Origin: Nageia nagi
Lineage: Eukaryota > Pinophyta
NCBI GenBank assembly: GCA_050084985.1
Contig: JBITNC010000001.1
Coordinates: 180,110,001 to 180,174,000 of the forward strand
Direction: 5' to 3'
DNA length: 64,000 bases
The notes under the pieces are model-generated. The model did no database searches and was not told the DNA's origin. It worked only from the letters and a program-made list of their open reading frames with translations. Position numbers and translations under genes: made by a program. Below, in pieces: positions 1-11,514 of the stretch; positions within the stretch are counted from its first letter, which is position 1, and every line of letters begins with the position of its first letter.

Positions 1-733
1 GATAGACTTGGTAGGGTCAATCCTCCTAGGCTTTTGTTTGATAGGTTTTGCATTTGGTCGAGTAACAATATTATGGATGACAACATTGGGGTCCATACCC
101 AGCATATCAATATAACCATAAGTGAAAACCTTGACATACTTCTTCAATCATTAAATACCTTTGGCCCTTTCAGACTTGTCTAAAACATCACCTAAGTAGA
201 ATATCTTAGAATTCTCAAGATCATCACCAGTATTGAACTCAACTGACTTGCCAACATGTATGTGGGACCCATCCTCTAACTACTTAAAAATGGAAAGATA
301 TGCATAATCATCCTCATCTAGACTATTGATAAAGAAAGCCGAGTTAGATGAGTCAACTTCGTCAAAGCAATTAGAAGAAAAAGAGGCATCACACAAACCA
401 AAAGACAAACCCAACATAGGCGAAGAGAGATCTACGAATAAAGGAGTGACATAAGTATATGAAGAACAAACCAACAAAGGAACTAGAGGTGAAAACCATC
501 AATAAAGACCATAGAAACATTAACAAAAGGACTATTTATAGATTCATGGAAGATATTATTCAGGATGGAACACTCTAAAGCATGAGGACTAGATGGATCA
601 AAACATAATAAGAGGTCACATTCATCATTATGTTCCACCTCCCATTTGGAAGATTAATATAGGAAAAATGCTCTTCTACAGGCTTTAGTTTAGGGCCATA
701 ATTATCTCGATCGTATTGAAACATGATGGAAAA
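1..733 (-). pseudogene. Ty3/gypsy (Tat-like) pol fragment between protease and reverse transcriptase
   Basis: Read on the minus strand this stretch gives, with a few stops, the spacer that in plant Tat-like gypsy polyproteins precedes reverse transcriptase. Recognisable words are GPKLKPVEEHF (about 690-650), FINSLDEDD (about 330-300), EDGSHIHVGKSVEFNT (about 275-225) and DMLGMDPNVVIHNIVTRP (about 105-55). It runs off the left edge just before the reverse transcriptase would begin. At 733 it is cut by the LTR of copia A. The protease part of the same kind of polyprotein reappears on the same strand at 11992, so the two pieces are probably one element split by the copia insertions. Assignment rests on remembered family motifs, not on a search. 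Confidence 0.7.
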
Positions 734-1234
734 TGTTGGAATGTATAATGCATTATTGTAAGGTTTTGAAATGTTCCTCTTTGTAAATTCACTAATACTT
801 AATGGTATCATCAAATACCTTAAGTATTTAAGTAAATATGACAGCATAACTTGTCCTACACTCCATCTCATGAGCATGCTCCTTGGGTAAAAGGGAGTAG
901 CATGTCATGGCTTTGTACAATGGTTAAAAGGGTGATCCAAAGGGGGATTTTGGCCTATAAATAGAAGGCCCTCTCTTTATGATCATACACCAATTTGTAA
1001 AGTAAAGTTATTCTCTAGGATAGTGATTAGGAGATGAAGTTAGGAATATTGTAAGAGAGTTGTCTTTGTGAATGAAGTAAGATCTTGTTAGTGGATGCAC
1101 TCCTAATTGGAGGAACCACTTTATATATTGAGTCACTTTGTGAGATTGTTCTATGCTTGAGTTTTGATATTAGAGTGAGCTTCCATGTGATTTTGGTAGT
1201 TTAAGATTGTATTCTTTATAGGTCAAACCCTTCA
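734..1234 (+). repeat. 5' LTR of copia A
   Basis: The LTR starts TGTTGGAATG and ends CCCTTCA, followed two bases later by the primer site. It holds a TATAAATAGAAGG promoter-like box at about 956-968, with a transcript start expected roughly 30 bases further on. The first 100 bases (AATGCATTATTGTAAGG, then ACTAATACTTAA) recur at 6207, 11991 and 26339 in reverse and at 21487 forward. The length of 501 bp is ordinary for copia. Confidence 0.85.
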
Positions 1235-1236
1235 TT

Positions 1237-1248
1237 TGGTATCAGAGA
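1237..1248 (+). other. Primer binding site (initiator Met-tRNA type) of copia A
   Basis: TGGTATCAGAGA begins two bases after the LTR end and matches the start of TGGTATCAGAGCCA, the usual initiator-Met primer site of plant copia elements. It fixes the LTR boundary and orientation. Confidence 0.8.
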
Positions 1249-4066
1249 AAGGTGTGGAAGTTCATCTTCATCTTTGAGGTTCTTCATCCTTCTTCATCAT
1301 CTTTTGAGGTTTACTTTTCTTATTTGAGGTAAACTATATAAAAGCTATAAATAATTCCTTCCTTCTTGGTTAATTTTTTATTATTTCACTATGCTACTAA
1401 CATATTATTTGTTATGTGCTAGTTCATTTTTTTTAACAAAAAATGCTTATAAATTAGAAATTTGATGCAACTGTCTAACACTAACCTTGTTTTTAATAAA
1501 AAAAAATTTGCTTACCATTTTTTTTGTAAAGAGGTTAATATATAATTTGCAATAGTTTCATAAGCTATTTTGAAACAAAGGAAGTTTTTTTTTCAAAAGC
1601 TTGATAATGGGATTTTTGTTTTTATATATAATGTCCTTTTTTCTTTTGAAAAGGAATTGCAATTTTTTTTTTTTGAAATTTAGTATTTTTTTTCAAAAAT
1701 TTCATTGCTAAGAGCAAATATAGAATCTTAAAAAAAAATTGAAATCAAATAATATTAAAATTAGGCTAATATTTTTTTAGGCTTATTTTGCATTTTAGGG
1801 GGAGGTTGGCCAGCTATTGGCTGATAAAAACCCACTCCTCTTGGTGACCTAGAATCTTATTTTTTGGTTTAATCTAGTGCTTGAGACCTTCCTTCTCTTC
1901 CTCCACTCCTCCGTTGATCATCAACTTTATCCCTCCAATTGCTCCTCCTCTAATGGTTTAATCTGGTCACTCTTTTGAGAGTGAGATTTGTATCCACATC
2001 CTTTTAGCAATGTGAATATTTTGCTTTCTTTGAGGATAATAGGAAATATGAATTTGATCTAGTTATCATTCGCGTAGCTCCCTTCCTTCGCATCCTCCAC
2101 TCTACCTAGTAAAATGGGGGGTGTTTGGTCTAGTGGTATGATTCTAGCTTTGGGTGTGAGAGGTCACAAGCAGCTCCACATTCTTGCACAACACCTTCCC
2201 CCCTTGTAAATGACCTCCCTCTGCCAGGACCTCTTCCTCATGGTCAACCTACCTTTGCACTACCCTCTTGCTCTCCTCAGGTTATGACCATCCTTCCTTC
2301 ACGTTGCTTTCTGGTCTCCTGATCACTCGGCCCTCTTCCTAAGTGGCCTTTCTTTTTTAAAAAAAAAATTCTCTCTCATCCAATAAAAGGAGGCCATTTA
2401 GGAAATAAATTCTAAGTGCATTAAAAAGAGGGGTATTTCCTTTATTTTTTGGTGGATGACCATACATTTCTATTAAATGAAAGTCCTTGTTTTGTTCACA
2501 TAACTATTTTTTTCCTTTGCATTCCTTGACAAGCAACTTCTTCTCTTTTTTTCTTTAATAAACCTAACATGGAGTGAAGTAAGGATTAAAACTAAGCTTT
2601 TAATGTCTTACAAGTAATCATTTTTTTCTAAACATTTAATACTTGAAAGTTGTGGATGAATCATGTTTTACAGAATACTTTTTAAAAGTATTATTACTTT
2701 GTCTAATTGCATTCTTTAAGTAACCCTTATTGCTTTTTTTTATTTAAATATTTTTTTTAAGTAAAGATGGAGGAATTTTTTTTAAAGAGAAGGTAATCTT
2801 GTGGAGGTTATTTTTTTACAATGATGGAAAATATTTTTTTAGTTTCAAATTTAAAAATGTTTTTAGACTTGACATTATCAGATAATTCTTAAGTGGAAAT
2901 TTATAATTTTCCAAAGCCAAGAAGCTAAAATTTCTTTTACAAATGCATTTTTTTTCCTTCATAAATACTTAACGAAAACTAACATTTTTTTAAGATCATA
3001 TTGCTTTGAGATCAATTTTAAGTAAAGAGGAAGAAAGTTTTTATTCTTTACTTAAAATTTTCTTTAGATCTTTTATGTATGTGATGTATGGAAATGATGC
3101 ATATTTTTCAAATATTTATGAAGTAATTATTTATGTTCATTACTTAGAATATTTTGTGCAAGCTATGGAAATAATGCATGTTTATTCCTTATACAAAGTT
3201 AAGAATGAACTTGTGCAAAATATGAAATCATGTAAAGATGTCCTTTAGGGGTTAGTAAAAAAAACCTATTAGACTTTTAGATTCCAATATTATTTATGGA
3301 TGATGTATCATTTTTATGTACTTTACTTCATGTTTCACAATTTTGCTTTATCTATGCAAAAAATGGAAACATTGAAATGTGCCTAAAATGAATACATCTA
3401 CATGTACATTCTATAACATGACTTGTTTGGGGAGCCACAAGATGAGAACAAGGTAGACTGGAGCCTTCAATCTAATAATCCAAATGGTGAAAATTTTGTA
3501 CTTCTTAATTGCCCCTAAGTTGTTTATTGGTCTGGATATAACTCCAATAGGTGGACATGCATGTATGTAGTGATACCACATGTCTACACGTCCATTCAAG
3601 GATTATCATGATACCCTAGGAGGAAAACTTGAAACCTAGTCAAGATTAATAATTTGGCCAATCTAACATACATCACAACCTTGGAAAATAATAGGTACCG
3701 CTCCTTGTGATAGTATATTACTAGCCAAGGCGAACTGGTTGAGGATTGGTAGTACCTAGGCTCCACCTTATGAGCATCTAGGTGAAGGCCTAATTTTAGA
3801 CCAAAAAATAATCCTTGACATTATTTCTCTATATGTATGGTACTTAGTGTTGAAAAAAATGTTGGATACATGGGTTATTTATGAGTTTCTATAATAAACA
3901 TTTGCACATGTGAAATTTATTTAATAATTTAGCATATCCTTTTTTATTAAATTTAACATGTATGGTTGATTTACTTGAATAAATCTAAAATATTTATGGA
4001 TGATTAAAACATTGTTCTATACCACATGCTTACAAAGGTTAACATTTTCACATTCTTTTGTAGCAA
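1249..4066 (+). other. Long AT-rich leader of copia A, no conserved frame
   Basis: About 2.8 kb between primer site and gag holds homopolymer-rich sequence with no convincing protein. Part of it (about 3250-3720) reappears inverted at about 8760-9310 in element B, so it belongs to the family rather than to the host. A pyrimidine-rich block at about 1870-2340 contains a tRNA-Pro-like fragment. The open frame at 3006-3248 is low-complexity and probably chance. Confidence 0.6.
2119..2170 (+). pseudogene. tRNA-Pro(UGG)-like 5' fragment
   Basis: The sequence follows the plant tRNA-Pro(UGG) pattern through acceptor 5' strand, D arm (TTTGGTCTAGTGGTATGATT) and anticodon arm (TAGCTTTGGGTGTGA, anticodon TGG), then reaches the start of the T arm and diverges after AGGTCAC. 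The T loop and the 3' acceptor strand are not recognisable, so it is a fragment and not a functional tRNA. It lies in the leader of copia A and was not seen in the leader of B. The match is from memory of the tRNA sequence. Confidence 0.65.
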
Positions 4067-6150
4067 ATGGGAGACACCTTCTTACCCAAGCACATTCTCA
4101 ACAGTTCCAACTTTGATATTTAGGAATCTTTGATGAGAGATGAATTGCAGGTAAGGAAGCTTTAGCAAATAATTAATGAGAACCTTATTGCTCCTACAGA
4201 TGAGAAGGCACTTGAGGCATACAATATGAAGAATGAATTGGAAAGCTCTATGATTTTCTATGCAAAGTTAAGTAAAGTGCTCTTTATGATTTCACCATTA
4301 ATATCAATAAAAGAAGCTTGGGATAAGCTCAAAAAAATTTACCTTAGATCTAAGTTTTTAAGAAGATTCAATATTCTCCAAAGTTGCTTCAATATTGTCA
4401 AGGGAAAGATAAAAATGTTGCCATGTATTTGAATAAAATCATTGACTTTAAGACCTAACTTGTTGCTTGTGGGTGCAATTGGATCAATGATGAGTTCATG
4501 GTCTTCATCATTTTTCAAAGCTTTTCTTCAAAATTTTGTAACTTTGTGACTGTAATTGAGACTAAGCTTAATGATGAAGAAGAAGTCTTCTTCCTAGAAA
4601 ACCTTTCAAGGCTCCTTTTTAATCTTGAGGAAACTCTTAACAAAAAGATATTGATCTCTTCTCCAAAGGATAATAATGTTGCTCTAGGAGAAACCAAAAC
4701 TCTTTTTAAGAAGAAGTTGAATCAGCATAAGAAATCTTATCCTTTCTCTTCCAAGAAGTTTGAGAAAAGGGGCAACATAAATAACAACAACAATAACTAC
4801 TTCAAGTAAAGAGATGGAAAATATAAGGCAAGCAAACCAAATCCCAAGGCAAAGTTCAATGGAAATTATAACTTTATGGCATCCATGGTCATAAAGAATT
4901 TGATTTCTACAAAAATAAAAGAGAAGAAAAGAACAAGGGTAATGGAAATGTAAATAAATTCAAAGCAAAGAAGAATCTAAAAGTTGGACTTGTTGGTGGG
5001 CTCTACTCCATGACTTGATCTTTTTTAACTGATTGGATTGTTGACTTTGTATGCACTAATCGCCTATGCTTTGAAAAAGATAAGTTTGAAAGTTTTTTTA
5101 AGTATAGAAAAGTTGTAGTTGTGATAGGTGATAATTCTATCTTTGAATTTCAAGGAATTGGGAGTTTGTTGATTCATGGGAAGGTTATTGAAAAGGTGCT
5201 TTATATTCCTAAGCTTATTATGAACCTTCTCTTCGTGATTCAAGTTGTAAGAAAAAGGTACTCATTTGAGTTTGACTCACACTCTAGGTGCATTGAGAAA
5301 GAACTTGCCACATTGGTTAAAGGGTCAGTGAAAGATGATGTTTAAATTATGGATCAAGTTCTAACAAAGATGTGTCTTGCTATGAATATTTATTCTAGAG
5401 GAAATCTTTGGTACCATAGTTTAGGACACCTTAAGCATAAGAGTATTCAAGTCATGAAATACCAAGAACTTATGGAAGGTTTTTCTTTAATTTCACCTTC
5501 AATTAGTTTGTATGAGAAATGCATCCTAGGAAAGATGAATAGACAAACATTTGAAAAAGATAAGATAACAAGGGCATCTCAACCTCTTTAGCTTGTGCAT
5601 TCAGATTTGATGGGTCCATTTCAAACTAAGTCTCTTGGAGGAGCATCTTATGTCTTGACCTTCAATGATGACTTCAGTAGAATGACTTTTGGCTATCTAC
5701 CTGAGAATAAGGATCAAACCTTTGAGAGTTTTAAAAAATTCAAAGCATGAGTTGAAAATTAGACTAACCTTAAAATCAAGATGTTGATATCAGATAATAG
5801 GGGAGAATAAAACATCAATGAATTTAATTTCTATTATGCTAAACATGGAATCAAGAGGTAGTTTATAATTCTTTACACTCCTCAACAAAATGATGTTGTC
5901 AAAATAAAAAATAGGACAATTAAGGAGATGGCTAGATGTATGTTGGAAAATCTTCCTAATTTCTTATGGGATGAAGCTATGAGCACTATAATCTACACCT
6001 TGAATAGGTGTCCCATAAAATTCATTGCAGGTAAAAACTCCTTTTGAGGCATGGTTAGGAATAAAACTTAACATTTCCCACCTTAGGGTGTTTGGTTGTG
6101 AAGCATTCTCCTACATTCTTTCTAAGAAAAGAAAAAAGTTAGACAAAAGA
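4067..6150 (+). pseudogene. copia A gag-protease-integrase, decayed
   Basis: The ATG at 4067 begins a gag whose C-terminal half is open at 4498-4809 (words such as SSKFCNFVTVIET and LEETLNKK, then a Lys/Asn-rich tail). Next comes a ruined zinc knuckle, GIHGHKEFDFYKN, at about 4880-4920, where Phe stands in place of a knuckle Cys. The protease region starts near 5036 (WIVDFVCTN), with the catalytic DSG-type motif destroyed. The pre-integrase His motif is LWYHSLGHL near 5409 and the zinc-finger Cys are partly lost. Integrase follows from 5600 (LVHSDLMGP, LISDNRGE, then a degenerate PQQNDV). The catalytic Glu region is changed and stops interrupt it. It ends at the fusion with element B. Confidence 0.8.
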
Positions 6151-6157
6151 GTTTTCC

Positions 6158-6207
6158 ATAGAAGATTATTACAAAGATTTTACAATAATGCATTATACAT
6201 TCCAACA
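6158..6207 (-). repeat. 3' LTR stub of copia B
   Basis: On the minus strand it begins TGTTGGAATGTATAATGC at 6207 and follows the LTR start for about 50 bases, then joins forward-strand integrase sequence of element A at about 6150-6160. The purine tract GAGGGGTAG lies directly before it, as expected for a 3' LTR. Confidence 0.8.
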
Positions 6208-7237
6208 CTACCCCTCAATGAAATATTGGGAGAGAGTGAATAAACAAGAAAAAAGAGAGAGAATAAGAGAGTTCTCCTCCATATAGATACAATGGAGATG
6301 AGAACTTTTTACATATTTGTGAAGTAAGAAAGATATAGTTTGAAACTCACTACTTTGTCAAATACAATCATTAACCATAATTGATTGCAATGTCCATGAA
6401 GTAGTCATTCATCTGGAAGCAATGAAGAGTCTCTAAGAACTTGCAGACTTGAAGCAAGTAACCTGCAATCTCAAAGGAACCTGCAAGTTATAAGCAGCTC
6501 AAATAACAAGATCAGTTAGATGCAACATATTCATATCAACAAATATAGATGAATCAAATAAATGCCATCGTAAAATTATCAATGGTCCACTATAAGTCAT
6601 CACGAAGATGCCAAGCCAAAAAACTCATAGTCACTTACTGTATATAAAATGTGTTGATTATCATTATAAATTGGAGCATGCACATACGAGTTCCTCACAT
6701 ATGGATAATTGAACAGTGTCAAAATACATATAAGAGTTTCTCACACATGGATAACTGAATAGTGCTAGATTGGCCAATTTTTTTTGCTTTAAAAAATTTG
6801 TACAATAAGTTCCTCACATAGAGCAAACTTATCACAAAGGTGTACAACAAAATCAACACTATACAACACCAAATTGTCCTAGGGGTGAAGTTGTCATCAT
6901 AAACATGAATTCAACATAAGAATTAAAACTTCACTCCCCCTTGAGGGTAACTTCACCAACCTAATAGCATCCCTAAGCTTACAAAATTGAGCTTTTGGGA
7001 TGGGCTTGGTCAATAAATTAGTAGATTTCAAGGTGAATGGATAATACTCCAAGTGTATGATGCCATCAAGAACCTTCTCCTTTAAAAGTGGGCTAGGATT
7101 TTTACATGTGTTGCTCTTTGATGGAACACAGGATTCTTAGCCAAAGAAATAGTCAAAAGATTATCTAAATAAATCAAGGATGAGTCAGCTTGCTCATACC
7201 CAATTTCCTTTAAAATATTCCTTAGCCAAATAGCTTC
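6208..7237 (-). other. 3' non-coding region of copia B with two polypurine tracts
   Basis: On the minus strand, CAAGGGGGAGTGAAG lies at about 6943-6929. About 720 bases later a second tract, TTGAGGGGTAG, immediately precedes the LTR stub at 6207. Between them are repeated phrases (GTGAGGAACTT type) related to the 64-bp repeats in element C. No conserved frame is seen. The same layout occurs in element C, so the second tract is the likely priming site for plus-strand synthesis and the first is a conserved extra. Confidence 0.6.
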
Positions 7238-7734
7238 CTAGTCTGTAATAAACATGGCATAGTATTCAAATTCTATGGTGGAATGAGAAATAATGGGTTG
7301 CTTCTTAGAAGCCCAAAAGATGGCACCTAAACCAATGCTAAACACATATGCAAAGGTTGATTTCCTATCATCTCTATCTCCCTTATAGTTAGAATTTGAG
7401 AATCCAAAGAGAAAAAATGAGGGTAACTTAGAATACTTGAGAGCAAGATCTTTAGTCCCTGCAACATACCTCAAAATTTACTTAATAGCATTGAGGTGCT
7501 CGACATATGGTTTCTACATGAATTGTACCATTAGATTTACTGCAAAGGCAATATCTAGCTTAGAAATAGTCAAATACAAAAGACTACCAAATAATTACCT
7601 GTAAGCTATAGCATCAGCTAATTGAGAGTTAGAGCTCAGAGAAATAGTGATTTCAAGAGAGACAAGGATCATAACATATCTATACTCCTCCATTCCAAAC
7701 TTCTACAAGATGTTTGACATATATTTAGATTGAT
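7238..7734 (-). pseudogene. copia B reverse transcriptase C-terminus and RNase H, partial
   Basis: Minus-strand sequence from about 7734 matches element C at 19850 onward (the KFGMEE region, then the ALAYR/IAYR phrase). The open frame 7474-7238 reads MRYVAGTKDLALKYSK, then FSNSNYKGDRDDRKST and SKKQPIISHSTIEFEYYA. This is the copia RNase H with its D-x-D-x-RKS region and the S-T-x-E-x-E-Y signature, the last with one substitution. It is fused directly to gag sequence at 7735. Confidence 0.8.
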
Positions 7735-8511
7735 TGAGAAAAGTGGTTGTTGTTGTCATTATTCCTACTATTATTGATGTTGTTCCTATTGTTGTCATTG
7801 CCTCTTTTATCAAATGTTTTGGAGGAAGAAGGATAAGATTTCTTATTAAGATTGAACTTCTTTTTGAAAGGATTTTTGGTTTCTTCAAGAGCAACATTAT
7901 TATCCTTATGAGAAGAAATCAACACCTTTTTGTTAAGAGTTTTCTCATGCTTCAAAAGGAGCCTAAAAATATTCTCAAGTGAGAAGACCTCTTCTTTATC
8001 ATCAAGATTAGTCTCAATTATCGTCACAAAATTACCAAACTTTGAAGAAAGGCTTTGGAGAATGATGAAGACCATGAACTCATCATTGATCCAATTGCAT
8101 CCACAAGCAACAAGTTAGGTCCTAAGGTCAATGATTTTGTTCAAGTAGACAGTCACATTTCCATCTTCCCCTTGATGAGATTGAAGCAACTTTTGAAGAA
8201 TGGTAAATCTTCTTGAAAACTTTGAACCAAGGTATATTTGCTTAAGCTTATCCTAAGTTTTCTTTACCAAGGTTGAAGAGTAAATGATTAGGAGCACATC
8301 ATCTCAAACTACACAAAAAATCATGGAGGTTTCCAAGTCATTCTTCGTGTTGTAATCCTTTAGTTCCTTCTCATTTGTAGGAGGTACAAGGTTCTCATTC
8401 ACTATTTGCCAAAGCTTTCTTGCTTGCAACTCAGCTCTTATCTGAGGTTTTCAAATTCCAAAGTTGGAACCACCAAGAATGTGTTTAGGTAAAAAGGAGT
8501 CTCCTATTTGC
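7735..8511 (-). pseudogene. copia B gag, decayed and 3'-truncated
   Basis: The minus-strand frame 8075-7725 (SLSSKFGNFVTIIET, SLENIFRLLLKHEKTLNKK, Lys/Asn/Ser-rich tail) is the counterpart of element A's gag at 4498-4809. The start region at about 8511 has ATA where A has ATG. The zinc knuckle and everything downstream up to the end of reverse transcriptase is deleted at 7735. Confidence 0.8.
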
Positions 8512-11500
8512 TACATAAGAATTTAAAAAATAATAAGCATGTGGTTCAATAAACAACATTATATTTTAAGTTTTAACCAAGTAAGTAATACATGTTACAT
8601 TTAATTAACTAATACATGCTTGATTTGATTCACTAGTGCAAATGTTTTACAACTCAAATAATAACCCATGTACCCAAATACATTTCTTATCTCAAGAATC
8701 ATAGATGTAGAGTGATAATGTTGAGGCTTATTTTCTTATCTAAAATTGGGTCTTCACCTAGATGCCCACATAAGAGGAGCCTTAGTACTACCAATCCTTA
8801 ACCAGTTCACCTTGGTTAGTATTATACTTTCTCATAAGGAGAAGTACCTATTATTTTCCAAGGTTATAACATTTATTGGATCGGTCAAATTATTAATCTT
8901 GATTAGGTTTCAAGTTGTCCTCCTAGGTTATCAGGATAATCCTTGAATGGACATGTGGACATGTGGTATCACTACACACATGCCTATCCACCTATTGGAG
9001 TTATGTCCAGACCAATAGAGGACTTAGAGGTAATTGAGAAGTATGAACATTTCACCATTTGGGCCATCAGACTTAAAAGCTCCAATTTGCTTGTCCTCAT
9101 CTCATGGCACCTCAAACAAGGCATATTACAAAATGTAAATGCATACATGTTCATTTTAAGGGGTTGATCATTTCAATGTTTGCATTTTTATTTACATAAG
9201 TAAATAAATCAAAATGGAAAATATGAAGTAAAAGAGTATAAGTAAAAATATCATCCATTTAAGATTTGAAACCTAAATGTCCAATGGGTTTTGTTTACCA
9301 ACCCCTAAAGGACATCTTTACATAGGTCCATAATTTGCACAAGTTAACTTTGCAAGAAAAAAATGATAAATACTTAAGCATAAGCATGCATTAATTCCAT
9401 AATTTCCATTAGTTAACTTTGCATAAAAGATAAATACTTAGGTATAAGCATCAATTTAGTTAACTTGAAAAAATGGCATTCATAAATCTCATACCTTAAA
9501 ATTTAAGTAGGCATGCATCAAATGTAAGGAGCATACATCATTTGACTTTAAGTAATGAGCATGCATTATTTACTTAAGAAATTTAAGTCCTAAACATGCA
9601 TCAAAAAATTAAGTCCTATAGCATGCATCAACCTATTTGCATAAGATTGAAGTTTGCATAGACATGCATTATTTTATGCTATATTATTTCATGCTATAGA
9701 TAAAATTTAAGTAAAAAACAAATTATACAATATTCCCCCTCTTTTACTAAAAAAAAATATCCTAAGGATAGCATGATATTTTACTTAGAAATATATCTTT
9801 AAGGAAAGAGGAAAAAAACTAAGTATTAATGCCAACAATAAGCATTAAAGAACTTTGGTGTAAAAATCTACTTAATGATTTTCTTCATTTAAATAAGTAA
9901 GAATTTAATAGGCCATCATTTTCTTACTAGCACTTGAGAGTAAAAAGTCTAATATATTTAATGTAGCCTTACCTCAAGCACTCCAAGTAAATAAAAAACA
10001 ATACTCCATATTAGAGAAAAAATGGTTTTAGGTAAAAAAATGATGATGGAGTATTTCTTAGTAAGCAAAAATAAATGCATTTAAGTTCAGAGTATTACTT
10101 CTTCTAAGTGCAGTTAATGGAAGGAAATGTCGACTAAGAGAGGAGAGTATACATTTTCTCCTATTTAATTAAAAAAAACATTGTGACATGCATGCACCAA
10201 TACAAAATTGAATACACCAAATTAAAAAAAAGTAACTAAGTCATCTCCCACTTTGTTTTCCTATGCTATTTTTAAGAGAGAAAGCACATAAAATAATAAG
10301 GAAAAAAAGGAGACTATAGATTGAGGTGCAAGCATGTGGTGCATGGAGAGGATCAAGTAGCACATGGAGAGGAGCAAGCAGAATGCAAAGGAGTGGAGTG
10401 GTAAAGGTTGAGCAGAGGGCAAACATAGTGCAAAGGGGTGGAGTGGTGAAGATTGAGTAGAGGGTGAACACAATGCAAAGGGTTGGAGTGGTGAAGGCCA
10501 AGCAGAGGGTGAACACAATGCAAAGGGGTGGAGTGGTTGCTTTCCCATTATCCTCAAAGCATGCACCAAAATGGGAGCCAGGTGAAGGAATCTGGTCACC
10601 ATAGGGGTGGCATGACGACAAACAAAGGAGCAGAGGGAGTTGGCCACCACAAAGGTGGCATGACAATAAAAAAATATCATAAGGCAATCACGACACAAAG
10701 CAATCATTGATGAAGGCTTCTGCAACCTCATGGTAGAGGTGCCTTGATATATTTTTAGTAGACGATAGTTCTCCTCCCCCCCAATCATTGCTTTGAAGAA
10801 AAAGTTGCCCTAATACTTTAATTTTACAAGCATTCTACTAAAATATTTTTAAAAAAAACTTTATTCTAGAAAAATAGTGAAGATATTAACAATCATAAAG
10901 CTTTATATTGTGTAGATATTACAAAAAAATAGTCCCCCTTACCATTTTTTAATATATTACAAGGTGTACAAAATTGCAAATAAACTTACTAACCTCCCTT
11001 TTTAAAAAAAATACTAACATTAAACATTTGAAAGAATAATATCTTTCCCTTTTTATTTTGAGCTATTAAAAAAATATTTCTCAATATATATATATATATA
11101 TTATTTGAAACAAATTGCAATTTTTGTATACTAAACCTTTTTTTATTTAATAAATTAACAATATGCTAAGCAAGAAAACTGCAACTAAAAAAAAGGTAAG
11201 TAAAAAAATTGTATCATTTTAAGCATAATTTTTTTTTTTAAAAAAAGATGAACTACCACATATTCACAAAATGTTAGTATCACTATAAGATTAAAAAAAA
11301 ATTAATCAAGGAGGAAGGAATTTATACCTTCTCTTATTTTTACCTCAAATAATAAAAGTAAACTTCAAAAGATAATGAAGTTGGATGAAAGATGAAGAAT
11401 CTCCAAGATGATGAATAAGAGCTTCCACACCAAGAAGAAGAGCTTTCAAACCAAGGATGAGTAGCCTACATACCAAGGATGTGAAGAGGAGCTCCAAGCG
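8512..11500 (-). other. Leader of copia B with 45-bp repeats
   Basis: About 3 kb of AT-rich sequence between primer site and gag. Its part nearest gag (about 8700-9330) is the inverted counterpart of A's leader at about 3250-3790. A G-rich block at 10320-10740 is not shared with A and includes 45-bp tandem repeats. The rest holds no convincing gene. Confidence 0.6.
10376..10541 (-). repeat. 45-bp tandem repeat, about 3.5 copies, open in two minus-strand frames
   Basis: The word GCAAAG(G)GGTGGAGTGG recurs at 10385, 10430, 10475 and 10520, exactly 45 bases apart. Because 45 is a multiple of three the array stays open in two minus-strand frames (10788-10261 and 10687-10241). These read as 15-residue repeats such as PFALCSPS...SPLH, Cys/Pro/Leu-rich. 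The frames run in the direction of element B but match no retroelement protein I know, so coding is doubtful. Confidence 0.6.
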
Positions 11501-11512
11501 GCTCTAATACCA
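11501..11512 (-). other. Primer binding site of copia B
   Basis: On the minus strand TGGTATTAGAGC, one change from the initiator-Met primer site, lies two bases from the LTR end. Confidence 0.75.
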
Positions 11513-11514
11513 AA

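Larger units (their letters stand above)
734..6157 (+). mobile_element. Ty1/copia element A, truncated in integrase
   Basis: A degenerate copia retrotransposon in forward orientation: 5' LTR 734-1234, primer site 1237-1248, a very AT-rich leader of about 2.8 kb, gag from 4067, protease, and integrase up to about 6150. There the frame stops matching integrase and the sequence becomes the reversed LTR of element B. Reverse transcriptase, RNase H and the 3' LTR are missing. It is the same family as B, C and G, judged by LTR ends and gag/pol similarity. Many stops and frameshifts make it inactive. Confidence 0.85.

Noticed and set aside
575-877. 100-codon minus-strand frame as one gene
   Set aside because: It crosses the boundary between copia A's LTR and gypsy pol; only the gypsy part has meaning.
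11080-11102. TA microsatellite as a functional element
   Set aside because: Simple (TA)n run in an AT-rich leader with nothing else attached.
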